Of a stretch of 64,000 bases of DNA, positions 47,576-59,572 are shown in pieces. A program made the translations under genes and the position numbers. Every line of letters starts with the position of its first letter. Position 1 is the first letter of the stretch. The stretch lies in the NCBI GenBank assembly GCA_002104935.1, contig MCGT01000014.1:248001-312000 (forward strand), written 5' to 3'. Under the pieces are notes generated by a model, which did not search any database, was not told the origin of the DNA, and saw only the letters and a list, made by a program, of their open reading frames with translations. The stretch is from Hesseltinella vesiculosa. Its lineage: Eukaryota; Mucoromycota; Mucoromycetes; Mucorales; Cunninghamellaceae.

Positions 47576-48677
47576 TCTTTGTTGTTTAGATGTCCCTCTG
47601 TTATTTTTATTGTCATTATCATAGTAGTAACCCTTCATTTTATTTTTGTCATTTACCCACATCCACTCATCCATCGCATTTCTCACCACCTGTAAATAAT
47701 TGATTGAATACCCTCCTTTGCTGTCCCTGTTTTCAAAAAAAAAAAAAAAAAAAAAAAAAAGACAAGGCACCCAGACCATCTCGAATAAAGAATATAGTAA
47801 CACCTGCCCCACACCATTCATAGTATCGCCCTAGGAGTCATGACCGAGGCTCACAGATGAAAGGAGCGGATCTGGGCGGACCTGGCCATGCGGAGTCCCA
47901 AAAACATGCATGAATCAACAGCATGTGTCAAGGCAAGGCTTTTCAAGGGGAACATGAGCAAGAGGCATGTCGATATATATAAAAAAAAAGGAGTTCATCC
48001 ACAGGGGTTTCTCTTTGTTTCAACAAGAGAGATCATAGCCGAGCTATTAACAATATAATAAAGAGGGGGTTGGGATGTCCTTGTGTCAGCGACCAAAATC
48101 TGATCGAAAGAATGCCGCAGTGGTTGCAAAACATGGGAAAAGCCTTCCATTCTATCCTTTGACAGCCATCCCATGTTTTCTTATGAACGATGGGGAGTAG
48201 AGCCCTGAATAAGCTTTTTTTTATTGGATAGGCGTGACTTTACAACATGGTTGTGGGTTATCAAGGGATAAGGAGAAAGTGGTACCATAGAAGGAGGTTA
48301 CTTTGAAAACCCCTAAAGCCGTTTCCTCCCTCAAGGACATTCCCCTTTTTTGACTCGAGGGAGAAAACGCAAAGCGCCTATTTTTCATATTTCATTTGTG
48401 TTGTGCGGAAAAAAAAAAAGGAAGCCAAAGTCTAAATTCCATTGATCGTGAACCACTGTTTATTGCCATGGATTCCATCAAGACAAAATAAACATGGATT
48501 CATCTTCATCTACCCATCAAAGCCAAATTTGAATAGAAAAGGAAGCTCGAGTGATTTTACGACGACCAAAAAAAAAAAGGGGGGGGAGTCGTCTTTTTTT
48601 TTTTTTTACTTGCTTCCCTTTTTTTTTATTGTCCCTTTTTCTTCTTGTTACTTTTTTTTTTTATTTTGCATCCGATC
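47576..48677. other. Intergenic, PP2C to SH3 gene
   Basis: 1.1 kb without a supported gene. A-run at ~47736-47760 and T-runs just before the SH3 gene start. Nothing RNA-like recognised. Confidence 0.5.
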
Positions 48678-51600
48678 ATGACGTTGACGGTAGACATGAA
48701 TCGTCAGCACTGGAATCAGTACGATGAAACACGGTCAGCTGCATGGGATCAATCCACCGAAGCCTACGGTCGAGACCAACCTTCGCGATCGTACCAACGA
48801 CAAACGGCTTGTCAGCATGACGACGACCAAATTGATTTGGAAGAAGAAGAAATCATGATGGATGAAGATATCACCTCATCTATATCATCCTCTCCCAGCA
48901 TACCAGACGAAAACATCAATTTTGATTTGGTGTATGCATTACACACGTTCACTGCTACTGTCGAAGGTCAGGCTACTGTCGTCAAGGGTGACGCTCTGAT
49001 CTTAATGGAAGACACAAACATCTACTGGTGGTTGGTCGAGGTCCTGAAAACGCGCGAAATTGGCTATATTCCTGCCGAAAACATAGAGGTAAAAAAAACG
49101 TTATCCCTTCTTGAGCCTTCTCCTAAACGACTACCCAAAAAAAAAAAAAAAAAACCAGCGCTAAAAAAATGACGGACCCCTTTTTTCTCTCTCCTTTTCC
49201 ACCCCCAAATGACTCAACCATTTTCTTTAGACACCATACGAACGGCTGGCTCGATTAAACAAACATCGCAATGTAGAAATCACATCGCCATCCTGCAATC
49301 CTCCTGACATCCGCAATACCACGCCTCCCTCGCCTTTATCAAAACTACCTCACAGACGGGTCACCATGGCCGAGGATGATCAACTCACCACCGTCACCTT
49401 TTTTGAAGTTGAATCCGACATTGATACAAATGACGACGACGACGATGATCGGGTCTATAGCCAACACGAACAAATGGATGATTCCCTAGATGACAGCGAT
49501 GACCAAGATTCTACCGAGCCTATGGACGATGACCAGGACTTGGACCCCGTCACCTATCACCATCATCAATCCACCGACACAGAGATCGATCATCCCCGGC
49601 AATCTGAAGATACTATCCAGTCTGTTGCTTCCGAACAGTCGTCAGTCGGCCCAACGTCTCCCATCGTCATGACACCGTCGATCTCTATGGAATCCATCGA
49701 ACGCGATCCTTGTCCCCATCACGAAATCCAAATTCATCATCTCCGCGTCTTTGCTGGAAACATTGGCCAAGGTCCCATGTTTTGTTCATTCAACATCAAT
49801 GCCTCCACTACAGCCGATGATTTGCTAAAGAACGCCCTGGAGCGATTTGACATTCAAGACCTTGCCAATGATCCAAGCATCACTGTTGAATACTACCTGG
49901 CCGTACAAGGCGCGGATGGAGGTAAAAACTAAAAAAAATAGAATCATGCGGACGTGCAAACTCAGCGCCTTTGTTTTGAATAGACGACTGTGTGCTTGCT
50001 CCTCAGGACAAACCGTTGGGGATCTTCAAAACATTGACCGCTTCCTTGACTACACCCATGCCTGATCGCCAACACGTTAGTCATAAAATCACGCCACCTG
50101 CTGTCCGTCGCAAACGCTCCAGCAGCTTCGGCAGCCATGAACAGACCTCTTACGAAGAAGACTCAGTGATCCGATTTTACCTGCACCGACGCATCAAGCG
50201 CGAAAGCCATGTGCTCTATATCAAGGTGTGCCTCTACCCAGATCCGTCACCACCTATGCTCTTCAAGAAAAAGAAAATGCCAACCACCGAAATCGATCGC
50301 ATGGACAAAATCATCCCTGTCGCCTTTGATGCTTCCGTGGCCACCGTGATCGCCGTTGCTCTCGAAAAATTCCATGTCCCTGATTCCCAGCCAGAACAGC
50401 AATCCGATGATGACTCTATCCATGATGACATGACCTCCTTTTTTATGAGCGTCTCAGATGCCTCCGGGAATGGTAAAATACGCGACACTCCTTTTTTTTT
50501 TTATCTTCAGCTCCTCATCTTTTTCCCTCTTCCTCTTTCTTCTTTCCTTGGTAGAGACGCGACTCTTTGTGCATGAAACAATGTCTACCATCTTGGATAA
50601 TCATCGTCAGCAAGCTGACGACCTCATCACTAGTGACCTTCTGTTCATTCTCCGTCCTTGTGAATCTGAAACTGGCTTTTTAACCCCACTGCCCACCTCC
50701 CCGTCCAGCACCTCCATGACAAAGGAGCGTCGCCCAAGTATTCTAGATATGCTATCGGAAGCTGCCAAAGAAAGTTCATCCTCTTCATCCACACCCACTC
50801 CTGGCGAACAACCTTCTGTGACTCCCAAGGACTTGATTGTGCCCCAACCGTCGCCCAACCATCACCATCCACAACACGCTCATCCCCTTCCGCCCCATCA
50901 AGACACCATCGAGCCGGCACGACCTTATGTATGTCCTCACCATCTGCAGCAAGCCCAGCCATCGTCCCTGCCGCCATCGGCTCCCATTCCTGGCCCAACC
51001 CCGATCGCTGCTGCCCCTGCTTCTGCCATCCCAGCCTTGAAGCCATCCTCCACACCCTCCACACCCATCCCTCGCACACCTTCTCCACCATCTGCGGAAG
51101 AACCGGCCCACCAGGGCCACAAGAAATCACGCAAGGACTTGGCTGCCTCTTCCCACTCAAACTCTCTCAAGCAGCAATTCAAACGCTGGGTTGGCTGGGG
51201 TTCCAACAAACAGGCAAAGAAGCCGGCCATGATTAACACGCATTATCAACCGCTCAACGTGTCCACTCCCAACCTCCACACCAGCAGCGCCCCCAGCAGC
51301 ACAAGTGGCATTCACGACAACACGGCCGTCCCATGGAAACCCCATTCAGCCATCCATGTCGCCTCGCCTACCAAATCCATCCCCTCAGACACGCTGCGGC
51401 CCCATGCTCACTCGGAAATCAACCTGGCTAGCTCGACGGCTAGCTATTCTCAGCAACCCATCTCTGCTCCTGTCACGCCAGTCACCCCCACTTCCCATCC
51501 ACAGCATGCCCGCCCCCCACCCATTACCACCGACCACCCTACCCCTTCTCCATGGCCTCAGGTGGATTCTGCCATGATGGTTCACGACGCCGCCTACTCC

Positions 51601-52347
51601 CCGCCTGGTCTTGCCTCGACCCCACCTCCTCCTTTGCCAGCCAAGACCAATAATGACAGCCAGATATCGGGTGTATCGACCCTGACCACCACCACCGGCA
51701 GCATTTCCTTTGTCTCGCTCCCGGCGGATGACGAGGACCAGACCAGTGCAGATGACAACGATAGCCTCTACAGTGACCCCGACGGTATTATACAGCACCA
51801 TCAACAAATGATGCACCACCACCACCCTGTCAACCATGGCGCACCACAGTCACAAACCTGGGCAAACAGCCACTCCCCTGTGTCTCATCTGCATGGGCAT
51901 CCCCATCCAAACCAATTGCATCCATATCGTTCCCATCATCAACAACCACGTCAGCCTCCACACCATCAGCAACCTCGTGGGCGATCTGCCTCGGGTCAAC
52001 AAGACGAGTTCAACACTGACCTGTTCCTCCTCATGACCCAGGGTGTCAACTATTTGGAAGCACGTGAGCGCACTCAGTGGGACGATGACGATATGGGCTA
52101 CCAATACCACCCCTGGAATCGCCAATTGCATAAGCAACAAGACATCGTCATCAATCCTGCCGCAGCCTCGCCCTCCATCCTTTCCCAAGACAGCGGTCAA
52201 GCTTCGGCCTCCTCTTCTGCCTCGTCCTCTTCCACCTTACGGCCCGCTCCCCCCGACTTTCCTCGGCTGCCGCCAAGCCTATGCCCTCATCGGACGAGAA
52301 TATGTGCTATGTTTCGGTGGAAAAAGCGATGGTCTCCCCACCTTTGA
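48678..52347 (+). CDS. SH3 / Ras-association domain protein (Bud14/Tea4-like polarity factor)
   Basis: Exons 48678-49088, 49231-49921, 49984-50472 and 50555-52347 give 1127 aa as read. SH3 domain YALHTFTATVEGQATVVKGD to IGYIPAENIE, followed by TPYERLARLNKHRNVEI, a signature I associate with Bud14/Tea4-type SH3 proteins. Then an acidic linker, two Ras-association-like folds (~330-440; ~480-690, ending DLLFILRP), and a long Pro/Ser/His-rich disordered tail. Near 52250 the frame changes: the +1 frame stays coding-like (PMPSSDENMCYVSVEKAM to KEPMDDE) and can splice at ~52465 to a last exon ending at 52579. One extra C in the C6 run at ~52250 would join them; this is either a sequencing error or a real truncation. 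Likely role: polarity or Ras/PP1 signalling at the growing tip. Confidence 0.75.
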
Positions 52348-52579
52348 CTCCCGCCCCCATGGCCGATCAGCATCAACATCTCTCCCATCACATAAATGTC
52401 GACAAACCATTGCCCACACCAAGTCCTCCTTTGACTCTTCCCAAGAAAGAGCCTATGGATGATGAGGTACCCAGTAGCCAAAAAAAAAAAAAAAGTTGCC
52501 ATCGAGTGCCTCTCACACCTTGTTTTTTTTATCTCATTAGGAGCTGAAATGGATAGTGAACGCGCATATTTTGTTTTAA
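52348..52579 (+). other. Probable 3' coding end of the SH3/RA gene in another frame
   Basis: Coding-like +1-frame text runs from ~52255 to 52464 (rich in Pro, with PPLTPAP and PLPTPSPP motifs like the preceding tail), then a GT...AG intron and a short terminal exon (ELKWIVNAHILF, stop 52577-52579). It is best explained as the true C-terminus separated from the upstream exon by a one-base difference. Confidence 0.45.
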
Positions 52580-52979
52580 AAAAGATTTCACCTTGCTTGT
52601 TTTTTTTCCCCTGTATCATCTTATTAATTACACGCTTAGCTTACAAAACTCCTTGTTATATGGGCATGGCTGCCCCCTCCTCGACGGTCGTTTTATAATA
52701 TTATTTCGCTTCCTTTCCTTAGTATCTTGTGCGCTCCCCAACCTTTCCTTTATTTGTTTACTTATGGCTTGCACATCAAAAATAAAATTAGCCCTGGTGG
52801 GCTCTGGCACTTTCTCCTCCCTGTCTACCAGCCACCAAGAATAGAAGCAAGAGAGTTGGGTATAGCTCCGACAAACTTCTGGCCGTTTCTGTATACGCAT
52901 TTTGAAAACAAAAAATCTTGATGACAAAACGACTACATGGATGACCAAAACGAAAGATAAAAAACAAGCGTACCGTAGC
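52580..52979. other. Intergenic, SH3 gene to tRNA
   Basis: No gene seen; several AATAAAA-like elements near 52780. Confidence 0.45.
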
Positions 52980-52986
52980 AAAAAAA
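52980..52986 (-). terminator. RNA polymerase III terminator of the tRNA
   Basis: Seven T residues on the minus strand directly follow the tRNA discriminator base. Confidence 0.8.
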
Positions 52987-53059
52987 CGCCCTATGAGGGG
53001 CTCGAACCCTCGGCCTTAGGATTAAAAGTCCCACGCTCTACCGACTGAGCTAACAGGGC
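52987..53059 (-). tRNA. tRNA-Lys, anticodon UUU, no intron
   Basis: A complete 73-nt cloverleaf on the minus strand: acceptor GCCCTGT/ATAGGGC with one G-T pair, D arm GCTC/GAGC around AGTCGGTA, anticodon stem TGGGA/TCCTA with loop CTTTTAA (anticodon TTT), and T arm GAGGG/CCCTC with TTCGAGC. A-box (TAGCTCAGTCGG) and B-box (GGTTCGAGCCC) internal promoters are present. It reads AAA and, by wobble, AAG codons. Confidence 0.95.
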
Positions 53060-53768
53060 CGTTGTGCCGGTAGACCGGGAAATTCCATGTATCGCTGATT
53101 GGACAAATCGGGCCGAATAATTAGCCTTGGTCTCCGATTGGATAAATGGATGGCGGAGCTATAATACTTTGATATTCTCTTTTGCACAGGTGGCAGAGGA
53201 GAGGAAGAAAACTCTGGTTGTTTTGTTTGGATGACCTGTTTCGTTTAATCTTTTTCACGGTGTTGGCATAAAAAACATGAGATTTGCATTGTTAAATTGC
53301 TGCTACTTAACGCTGGTCATCAGCGGCATATTGATAACGACGATTTCAAAAATATTCAGTAGTGAAAGGAGGATAGAAACACATGAAATGCCATTTGAAG
53401 CAGCTGGTGCATCATCACTTTCAAGAGGAATTTGACACGCCCATCGAACCGTTGCTGTGATTGCGACAAAGAAGACTTCATCGAGCCCAGCGTAGGGCGA
53501 ATTTTTTTTTTTTTTTCTTGAGAAATCTCTGTTTGACTTATAAATTACAATAGGTCCAGCAGTGGCAGTTACCTTGGTGTCATGAACTTATATCGGAAGC
53601 GCGCCTACAATGACGGATTACTGTTTTGTAGAAATTGCGTCGGGGAAGGGAGGCAGGCGGCGAGTATTTCCAGTCAAAAAAAAAAAAAAGAAAAAAAAGC
53701 GTGGGCCGCTGTTTTTATTTTTTTTTTTCTTCCTCTCTTTTTGATTTGTTTCCATCGAGTTGAAAGAA
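53060..53768. other. Intergenic, tRNA to RBM25
   Basis: No supported gene; T-runs at 53502-53516 and 53717-53729. The 3' part is the RBM25 leader. Confidence 0.5.
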
Positions 53769-55812
53769 ATGGATCCTTTTGGAAACCCTTACGGTAAGTT
53801 CTAATGAATGACAACAATGCCATTATCCTAGCGATAATCTTGCATTTTAGCAAATTAAGCATGGCTTTGCTTTCTTTTGATGATCGCTGACTTTTTCCTT
53901 TTTCTCTTTCACGGTGGACTTAGATTACAGACCCGTAGGCAATCGGCCACCCTCTCATCGTCCTGCCTTCCCCAACATGACGTACGTACCACCCAATCAT
54001 CCCGCACCAGCCAGTCATCCTCGGCCTCCTTCCTATGCGGCAGCCGCCTCACCTCTGAAAGAGAATTTGCAAAAGGTGTTTGTTGGCGCCATTCCTCCAG
54101 GTATCGACGATGGATGGATGACTGAATTACTAGAGGCAAGTTCAAAACGCTTTTATGCGTCGCTCATTTTAACTCCATGCTCACTTGTTCCTCTGCTGTC
54201 TCCCCTATGAATTAGACATGTGGCAAACTCGTGGAATGGAAACGAGTACGAGATCCTTCTGGCCAGCCAAAGGCCTTTGGATTCGCAATATACGAGCACC
54301 CTGCTAGCATCCTTCGATCGATCCGATTGCTGGGTGGCGAAGATGGCAATCAAGGCGTGAAGTTGACAGCCAAGGATGGGTCCAATGTTGAAAAAAAACT
54401 GATTGTCAAGGCAGACGACAAGGTACGCCAGTATTTAGATCAATACCGAGGCAGTCAAGAATCAGATGCACAGGTAAAAAAAAAAAAAATAACACCGCCT
54501 ATTCATTTTTTTTTATTTTTATTTTTTTAAAAATGGGTTAGACAGCTGAAATGGACGAAGATGCCACGGCGTTGCAGCAAATTGAACGATTGACAAAGGA
54601 ATCAGCGCCTAGTTTCATCGACACCTTGGACCGTGACTTGTCGTATTTTCAAGAACAACGAACAAGAGACAGTGACGATCAATCCAGTGGGCACCGCCGC
54701 GATCATGGGCATCGACGTGGAAGGGACCATCGACGGGAGAGACACAGGGACAGTTCCTCACCTTCTCGCCATCATGTGCATGAATTTGACGTCAAGATGC
54801 AAGAACAAGACGAAAAGACCGAGCGCAGCCGACAAGACCGACGACGCAAAGATGATGAGGCGCATTACCGCCAGGTAAGAGCTAGCTTGACACCATTGCC
54901 ATTATTCCTTTTTTTTTTTTTATAACCCAAACTTCTCTGGCATGTAGAAGGAAAGGCGGTTTGAGCAACGAGAAAAGGAACGACTGGACATGTACAAGCA
55001 CGCAGAAGAGGAGGAAGCCAAACAACAACGCGATCTTCCTGCGCAGCGGGACATGCTAGCCAACGTGCTAGCTGAATGGAATGATGATGAAATGGCAGAA
55101 GACCGTGACTTTTATACCAATAGGTAAAAGAGGAAAAAAAAATTCAAAACACGACAATTGACCCTATGCTTTTTTTTTTACTAGACATCGCTGGCGAAAA
55201 GAACGGGCTTCCTTTCGACGACGTGAAGAAGAAGAAGACCAAAAAGACCGCGAGCTGCACCCTGACGCAGCCCCTGTGGCTACTGCCCCCAAGGCCACGG
55301 CCATGGCCATCAAGCCCATGGCACCTACTAAAATTAAGGTTGGGGTGTCTTTGCCAAGCAAACGCATGAATGAGCTTGCGGGTGATGACGACGACGACGA
55401 GTTTGGTGGCAAGAAACGCCGAGCCTTGATTCCTTTGGATTACAGCGGCGTGGAAGAAGACGTGGAAATGTTGGATGAAGGTGAGCGCCAAGAACGTATC
55501 AAAGCTCTGATTGCAAAGATCCCCAGCACGGACAATGAACTGTGGGCCTGGCCAATCAAGTGGGACGTTTTGTCCGATGATTTGCTGCAAGAAAAAATCG
55601 TGCCTCTGATCGACAAGAAGCTGACCGAGCTGCTTGGCATGGCAGATGACGACCTGGCCTCGTTTATTTTGAAATCTGTCAAATCGGCCATGCCACCGCA
55701 AGAGCTTGTGCAAGAATTGGAAATGACCTTGGATGAGGATGCTCAGACGTTTGTCAAACGCCTCTGGAGAAGTCTGATCTTTGAAACCGAGCGTGTCAAA
55801 AAACACTTGTGA
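53769..55812 (+). CDS. RBM25-like splicing factor (RRM + PWI)
   Basis: Exons 53769-53793, 53924-54135, 54216-54473, 54542-54874, 54948-55123 and 55185-55812 give 543 aa. Intron 2 is GC-AG (AGAG|GCAAGT). Order: Pro-rich N-terminus; RRM (KVFVGAIPPGIDDGWMTELL ... AFGFAIYEHPASILRSIRLL); an Arg/Glu/Asp/His-rich charged segment; an ERERxx helical stretch; a nuclear-type basic/acidic patch; and a C-terminal PWI domain (ELWAWPIKWDVLSDD to ERVKKHL) for RNA binding. RBM25/Snu71 proteins sit with U1 snRNP and promote 5' splice-site choice. Its own GC-AG intron is a curiosity given that role. Confidence 0.9.
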
Positions 55813-55977
55813 AATTACCTGCTTGTTTTCTTCTCCACCGTAACCTGTATATACGCCTTTTTATTTTTTGACGTTTCACAAACCTGCCTCAATAAAGCGC
55901 CATGGTTTCCCAAAAAGTAAAGTGCCGACTGCAAAGCATGTGATCATCGATGGCGCAATTGATTTTTTTTTTTATTT

Positions 55978-56652
55978 CTACTGTTTGCTTTCCACCGAGA
56001 AACCTTGTTTGACCCAGGCACCGTAGCCGCCTTGCAAACTTCGGATTTTACTCTTGTCATAGCCCATACCCACCAAGGATGATGCAGCCATGATGCTGCG
56101 TAGTCCACCCGCACAATAGAGAACCAATGGACGGTCAGACTCCGGCGTCACCAGCTTTTCAATCTTCAATTCCAAAATGCCCCTTGGAACGCTCACAGCC
56201 GAAGGAATCTAACATGGTTGACTGTAAGCAACGCAGCGCTCAGCCTGCCCTTGATTTTTTTTTTTTACCTTGCCCTGAGATACTTCGTCGGTTTCACGCA
56301 CATCGATGACCAACGGCAACTGAGTGGAATCGGTGGGTGACTCACCCAAAAGTTCATGGTGAAGCTCCTGGATGCTAATTTCTTGAATGCCATTGTCGTT
56401 TCTTGTCTTTTTTACAAGGTCAGTCCATCGGCTAGCTGCGACATTAGTCTATCCTCGAGAAACATCGAATGTCATTGAGTGAGAGGGGAAAAAAGTGGGG
56501 GGGGGGGAAAGCATGTCGCCAAAGAATATAGGCAGCTTACCGTGGAGAATGAGCGAGCAAGGGTGCCACGTGCCAGTAACTTAAGAGGAATAAGTACTAG
56601 TCTTATTATAAAGTGAATGGCAGCTACTTACTGATGGACGGATGAGGAACAT
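55978..56652 (-). CDS. Mitochondrial rhodanese-domain protein
   Basis: Exons 56652-56632, 56579-56541, 56448-56269 and 56208-55978 give 156 aa. The first two tiny exons spell a textbook presequence (MFLIRPSLLARGTLARSFST), which strongly supports this chain. Rhodanese core: LPLVIDVRETDEVSQGKIPSA, then LVLYCAGGLRS with active-site Cys112 in a CxxGxRS-like loop, and LQGGYGAWVKQGF at the end. It likely transfers sulfur (thiosulfate or persulfide) in the matrix. Single-domain, 156 aa, is normal for this type. Substrate is not known. Confidence 0.88.
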
Positions 56653-57336
56653 GACGAAAAATGTGCGGAAAGAAGAGTGACAATAAAAAAAAAGGGGGAG
56701 GGGGAGGAAGATCATCAGCTTACTGGATTTGAATCGCCGATGTTCCTCTTCATGGGCATACTGTAAAAGTACACACAAACTTTTTCCGTGTATGACGATG
56801 ACAAGGATGACAGCAGAGGACATTCTAGTTGCCTCTGTCCGGAATGGGTCGTTGTTTATTTCACTCAAGTAAAGTTCCTATAGATTCTAGCTAAATCCAA
56901 ACCAATGCGTGTTTGAGTTATCGGGTCAGAGCTCAATAAGAAAGGCATGGCGCTGCTGAAATAGAAAAGAGGATGTTGCCCAGCCAACCTGGCACCTGTG
57001 CCGTTACGCTAGGCCCGCTCAACAAGATCTCTAGGAAAAGGAGATCTTCTGTAGATGGCAGTGGCGCTTCCAAAAAAAAAAAAAAAAAAAAAAAAAAAAC
57101 TTTCATTCGTAAATTAAAAATGGAGGGCAGTTCACGTCATCTCGACATCGCATGGTTTTCACTATTCTGACTTTTTTCATTGGGTTCGAACTGGTCATAT
57201 AAAAAGAGTGCAGTAAAAAAAAAAATAAATAACTAATAAAAAAGGAGGGGTTCCAAGTTGCAGGCAATGGAGGGTCATGTAAACACAAATGAATGTAGAA
57301 AAATAGAAAGGTTGAGGAGAGAGAGAGAGATCCATA
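56653..57336. other. Intergenic, rhodanese promoter to GSK3 3' end
   Basis: No gene seen. A 29-base A run lies at ~57072-57100. A short GA repeat sits at ~57316-57330. Confidence 0.5.
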
Positions 57337-58840
57337 TCAAACAAGCGTTCTACGTCTGATGTCATCCAAGGACACGGGCTGGAAGTTGTCGAGATCAATG
57401 CCACGAGACTGTAGTTCTCCAAAACAGTGAGAAGGGACCAGTTTACTATTCAATTCAGGGCGGATGGATAATTCTGAAAGAGAGAGAAAGTTGAATGGCT
57501 GACATTACTTTTTTTCACGACGTTACCATGATCTGTAAAATTAAATAGAGGCGGGAGGGGTTTGTTTTCAGTAAAGGTGGCATTGGGATCACGTAGTTCA
57601 TCAAAGAAGGGGTGGGCAAGAGCATCCATGGCAGATAATCGAGCAGTTGGGTCGTATGTTAATAGGGAAGCCACGTATTCGACGGCTTCTGGAGGGGTAC
57701 GTTGTCGAAAGACCTTGGCAAAGGAATGAGATTGGATATGAGGGAATTTGTGCTCGGTATAGTTGGGATTCATGGCAAAGAGTTCTTGTTTAGAAGGGGT
57801 GCCGAGGACTTTGATGATTTCTACCAGTTGGTCGATACCACTTTCACCTGGGAATAAAGGCTGGCAGAGCATCAGCTCAGCCATGACGCATCCTGCTGAC
57901 CATATATCGATTGCCACAGTGTAACTGGTAGCGCCAAAGATCAATTCTGGAGCTCGGTAGTATCGTGAACAAATGTACGACACGTTGGGTTCGCCAGCCA
58001 CGAGCACTTTTGCACTATTAAAAAAAAGGAGGTCATGAGACTGTTTTCAAGCGTCTCGCCCGTCGCGCTTTACCTTCCAAAATCACACAGTTTCAATATA
58101 CCAGTGGATGGATCGAGTAAAAGGTTTTGAGGTTTGATGTCACGGTGACATATGCCCAAGGAATGGATATAGGCCAGAGATCGCAATAACTGATAGGTGT
58201 ATAATTTGACGTGGAGGATGGGCATCGGTTGTTTAGCCTTGGCATATTGTCGAGTAGCCCGATACACAGTTTCTGGGATATATTCCAAGACAAGGTTTAA
58301 ATAGACTTCATCCTTCTGGAAAAAAAAAATAAAATAAAAAAAAGAGGCGTAAGCAAAACCATGTGTAACCAACCGAGTCGATTTGGATGTCGGCTTTTTT
58401 TTTACCTTGCTGTCACCATTGTTATAAAAGTAAGCCCTCAGAGCAACAATGTTGGGGTGACTGACACTTTTCATGATCTGCAATTCTCGGTTCTATATAG
58501 AATAAAAAAAAATGGATGAGGGGATTGCTCTGGCTAAAGAAAGTGGAGGGTAACCTTGAATCGACGGTCCTGCAGCACTTTTTTGATGGCCACGTCCTCG
58601 CCCGTTCGCAACAGTTTGGCTTGATAGACGACACCGAACGATCCATTCCCTGCCACTTTGTAGTGTGCATAGTGAAGTTGGATGTCTTCATTGGTTTGTC
58701 CGTCTTTTGCTGCCACTTTGAAGACTTTGTGTGGGTCTGGTTCGCCTGGAAGAAAAAGAACGTCAGCTATTTTTTTGTGGATAAGAACATGGCGACAACT
58801 TGCTTGTAATTTTTAAACCACTCATTGGTCCATGAGCCAT
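57337..58840 (-). CDS. Glycogen synthase kinase 3 (GSK3)
   Basis: Exons 58840-58804, 58745-58555, 58492-58406, 58315-58074, 58014-57527 and 57473-57337 give 393 aa, the usual fungal size. Gly loop [12 protein letters not shown], Lys67 in VAIKKV, catalytic [20 protein letters not shown], activation-loop Tyr199 in [13 protein letters not shown], then the GSK3-specific CMAGK insert and C-terminus ([15 protein letters not shown] ... [13 protein letters not shown]). Intron 1 appears to be GC-AG (ACAA|GCAAGT); a GT donor a few bases upstream (GTTTAA) also keeps frame. It phosphorylates primed Ser/Thr targets in stress, cell-cycle and morphogenesis pathways. It is divergent from the malonyl-CoA decarboxylase gene. 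Confidence 0.95.
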
Positions 58841-59572
58841 TGCTGTTGATAGGTGAGATATGGATGCTTTTGTTGGGGTCGAATGTTTGATGGGATGTTG
58901 TTTTTCTAAAAGGAAAAAAAGATAGGCGTCAAATTTTTTTTTAACAGCGTAGCGCGTCCACAGGTATGATTCTCTCTTCAAAGAAAGCAGCGCCGCACGG
59001 TCACATTATTTTAGCAGATGGGGGTCATGATGTACTTACGTTAATGGAGAGGTAGAAATGAAGAAGAAAACAAAAATAAAAGCAAGCAGAACAGGGAGGA
59101 AAAATAAGGGGAGGGGGAAAAGAGTGAAAAAAAGGATGTCTCCTGACAATCGGCCAATCAAACACGATTTTCAAAAAAGTGGAACACAGCAAAAACATAC
59201 GAAAAAGCCATGCAATTTGCCATCAAAAAAAGGCGGCCTGCGTTGGGTGCTTTCTTTGATGATCCTTTGAAGCTTTTTTTATTTGTGCAACTTGATCACT
59301 CAACATGCGTGTCTTGAAGGGCTCCGCTGTACGCCTATGTTTCCGTGGGGTTAGAGAGCTACAATTTAGAATCGTCCTATGTGTTACCGCCTTGCGTCCT
59401 GCTTGAATGTTCCTTCTCGTTCCTTGTTTGCTGCGCGGTTCAAAGAAAGCGGGATTGAAAACTTCACAAATTCACATGTCCTTTTTTCCCGCCCTTTTTC
59501 TTTTTTTTTTTTTTCTTTGTGTTTACACCTTTTTGGTTCCTGTGTTTTCCCACCTTTTCCCCTCTCCTTTAC
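58841..59572. other. Divergent promoter region, GSK3 and malonyl-CoA decarboxylase
   Basis: 732 bp between two start codons. A 5' UTR intron of GSK3 is likely (acceptor CTTTTAG at ~58911). No gene of its own. Confidence 0.5.
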
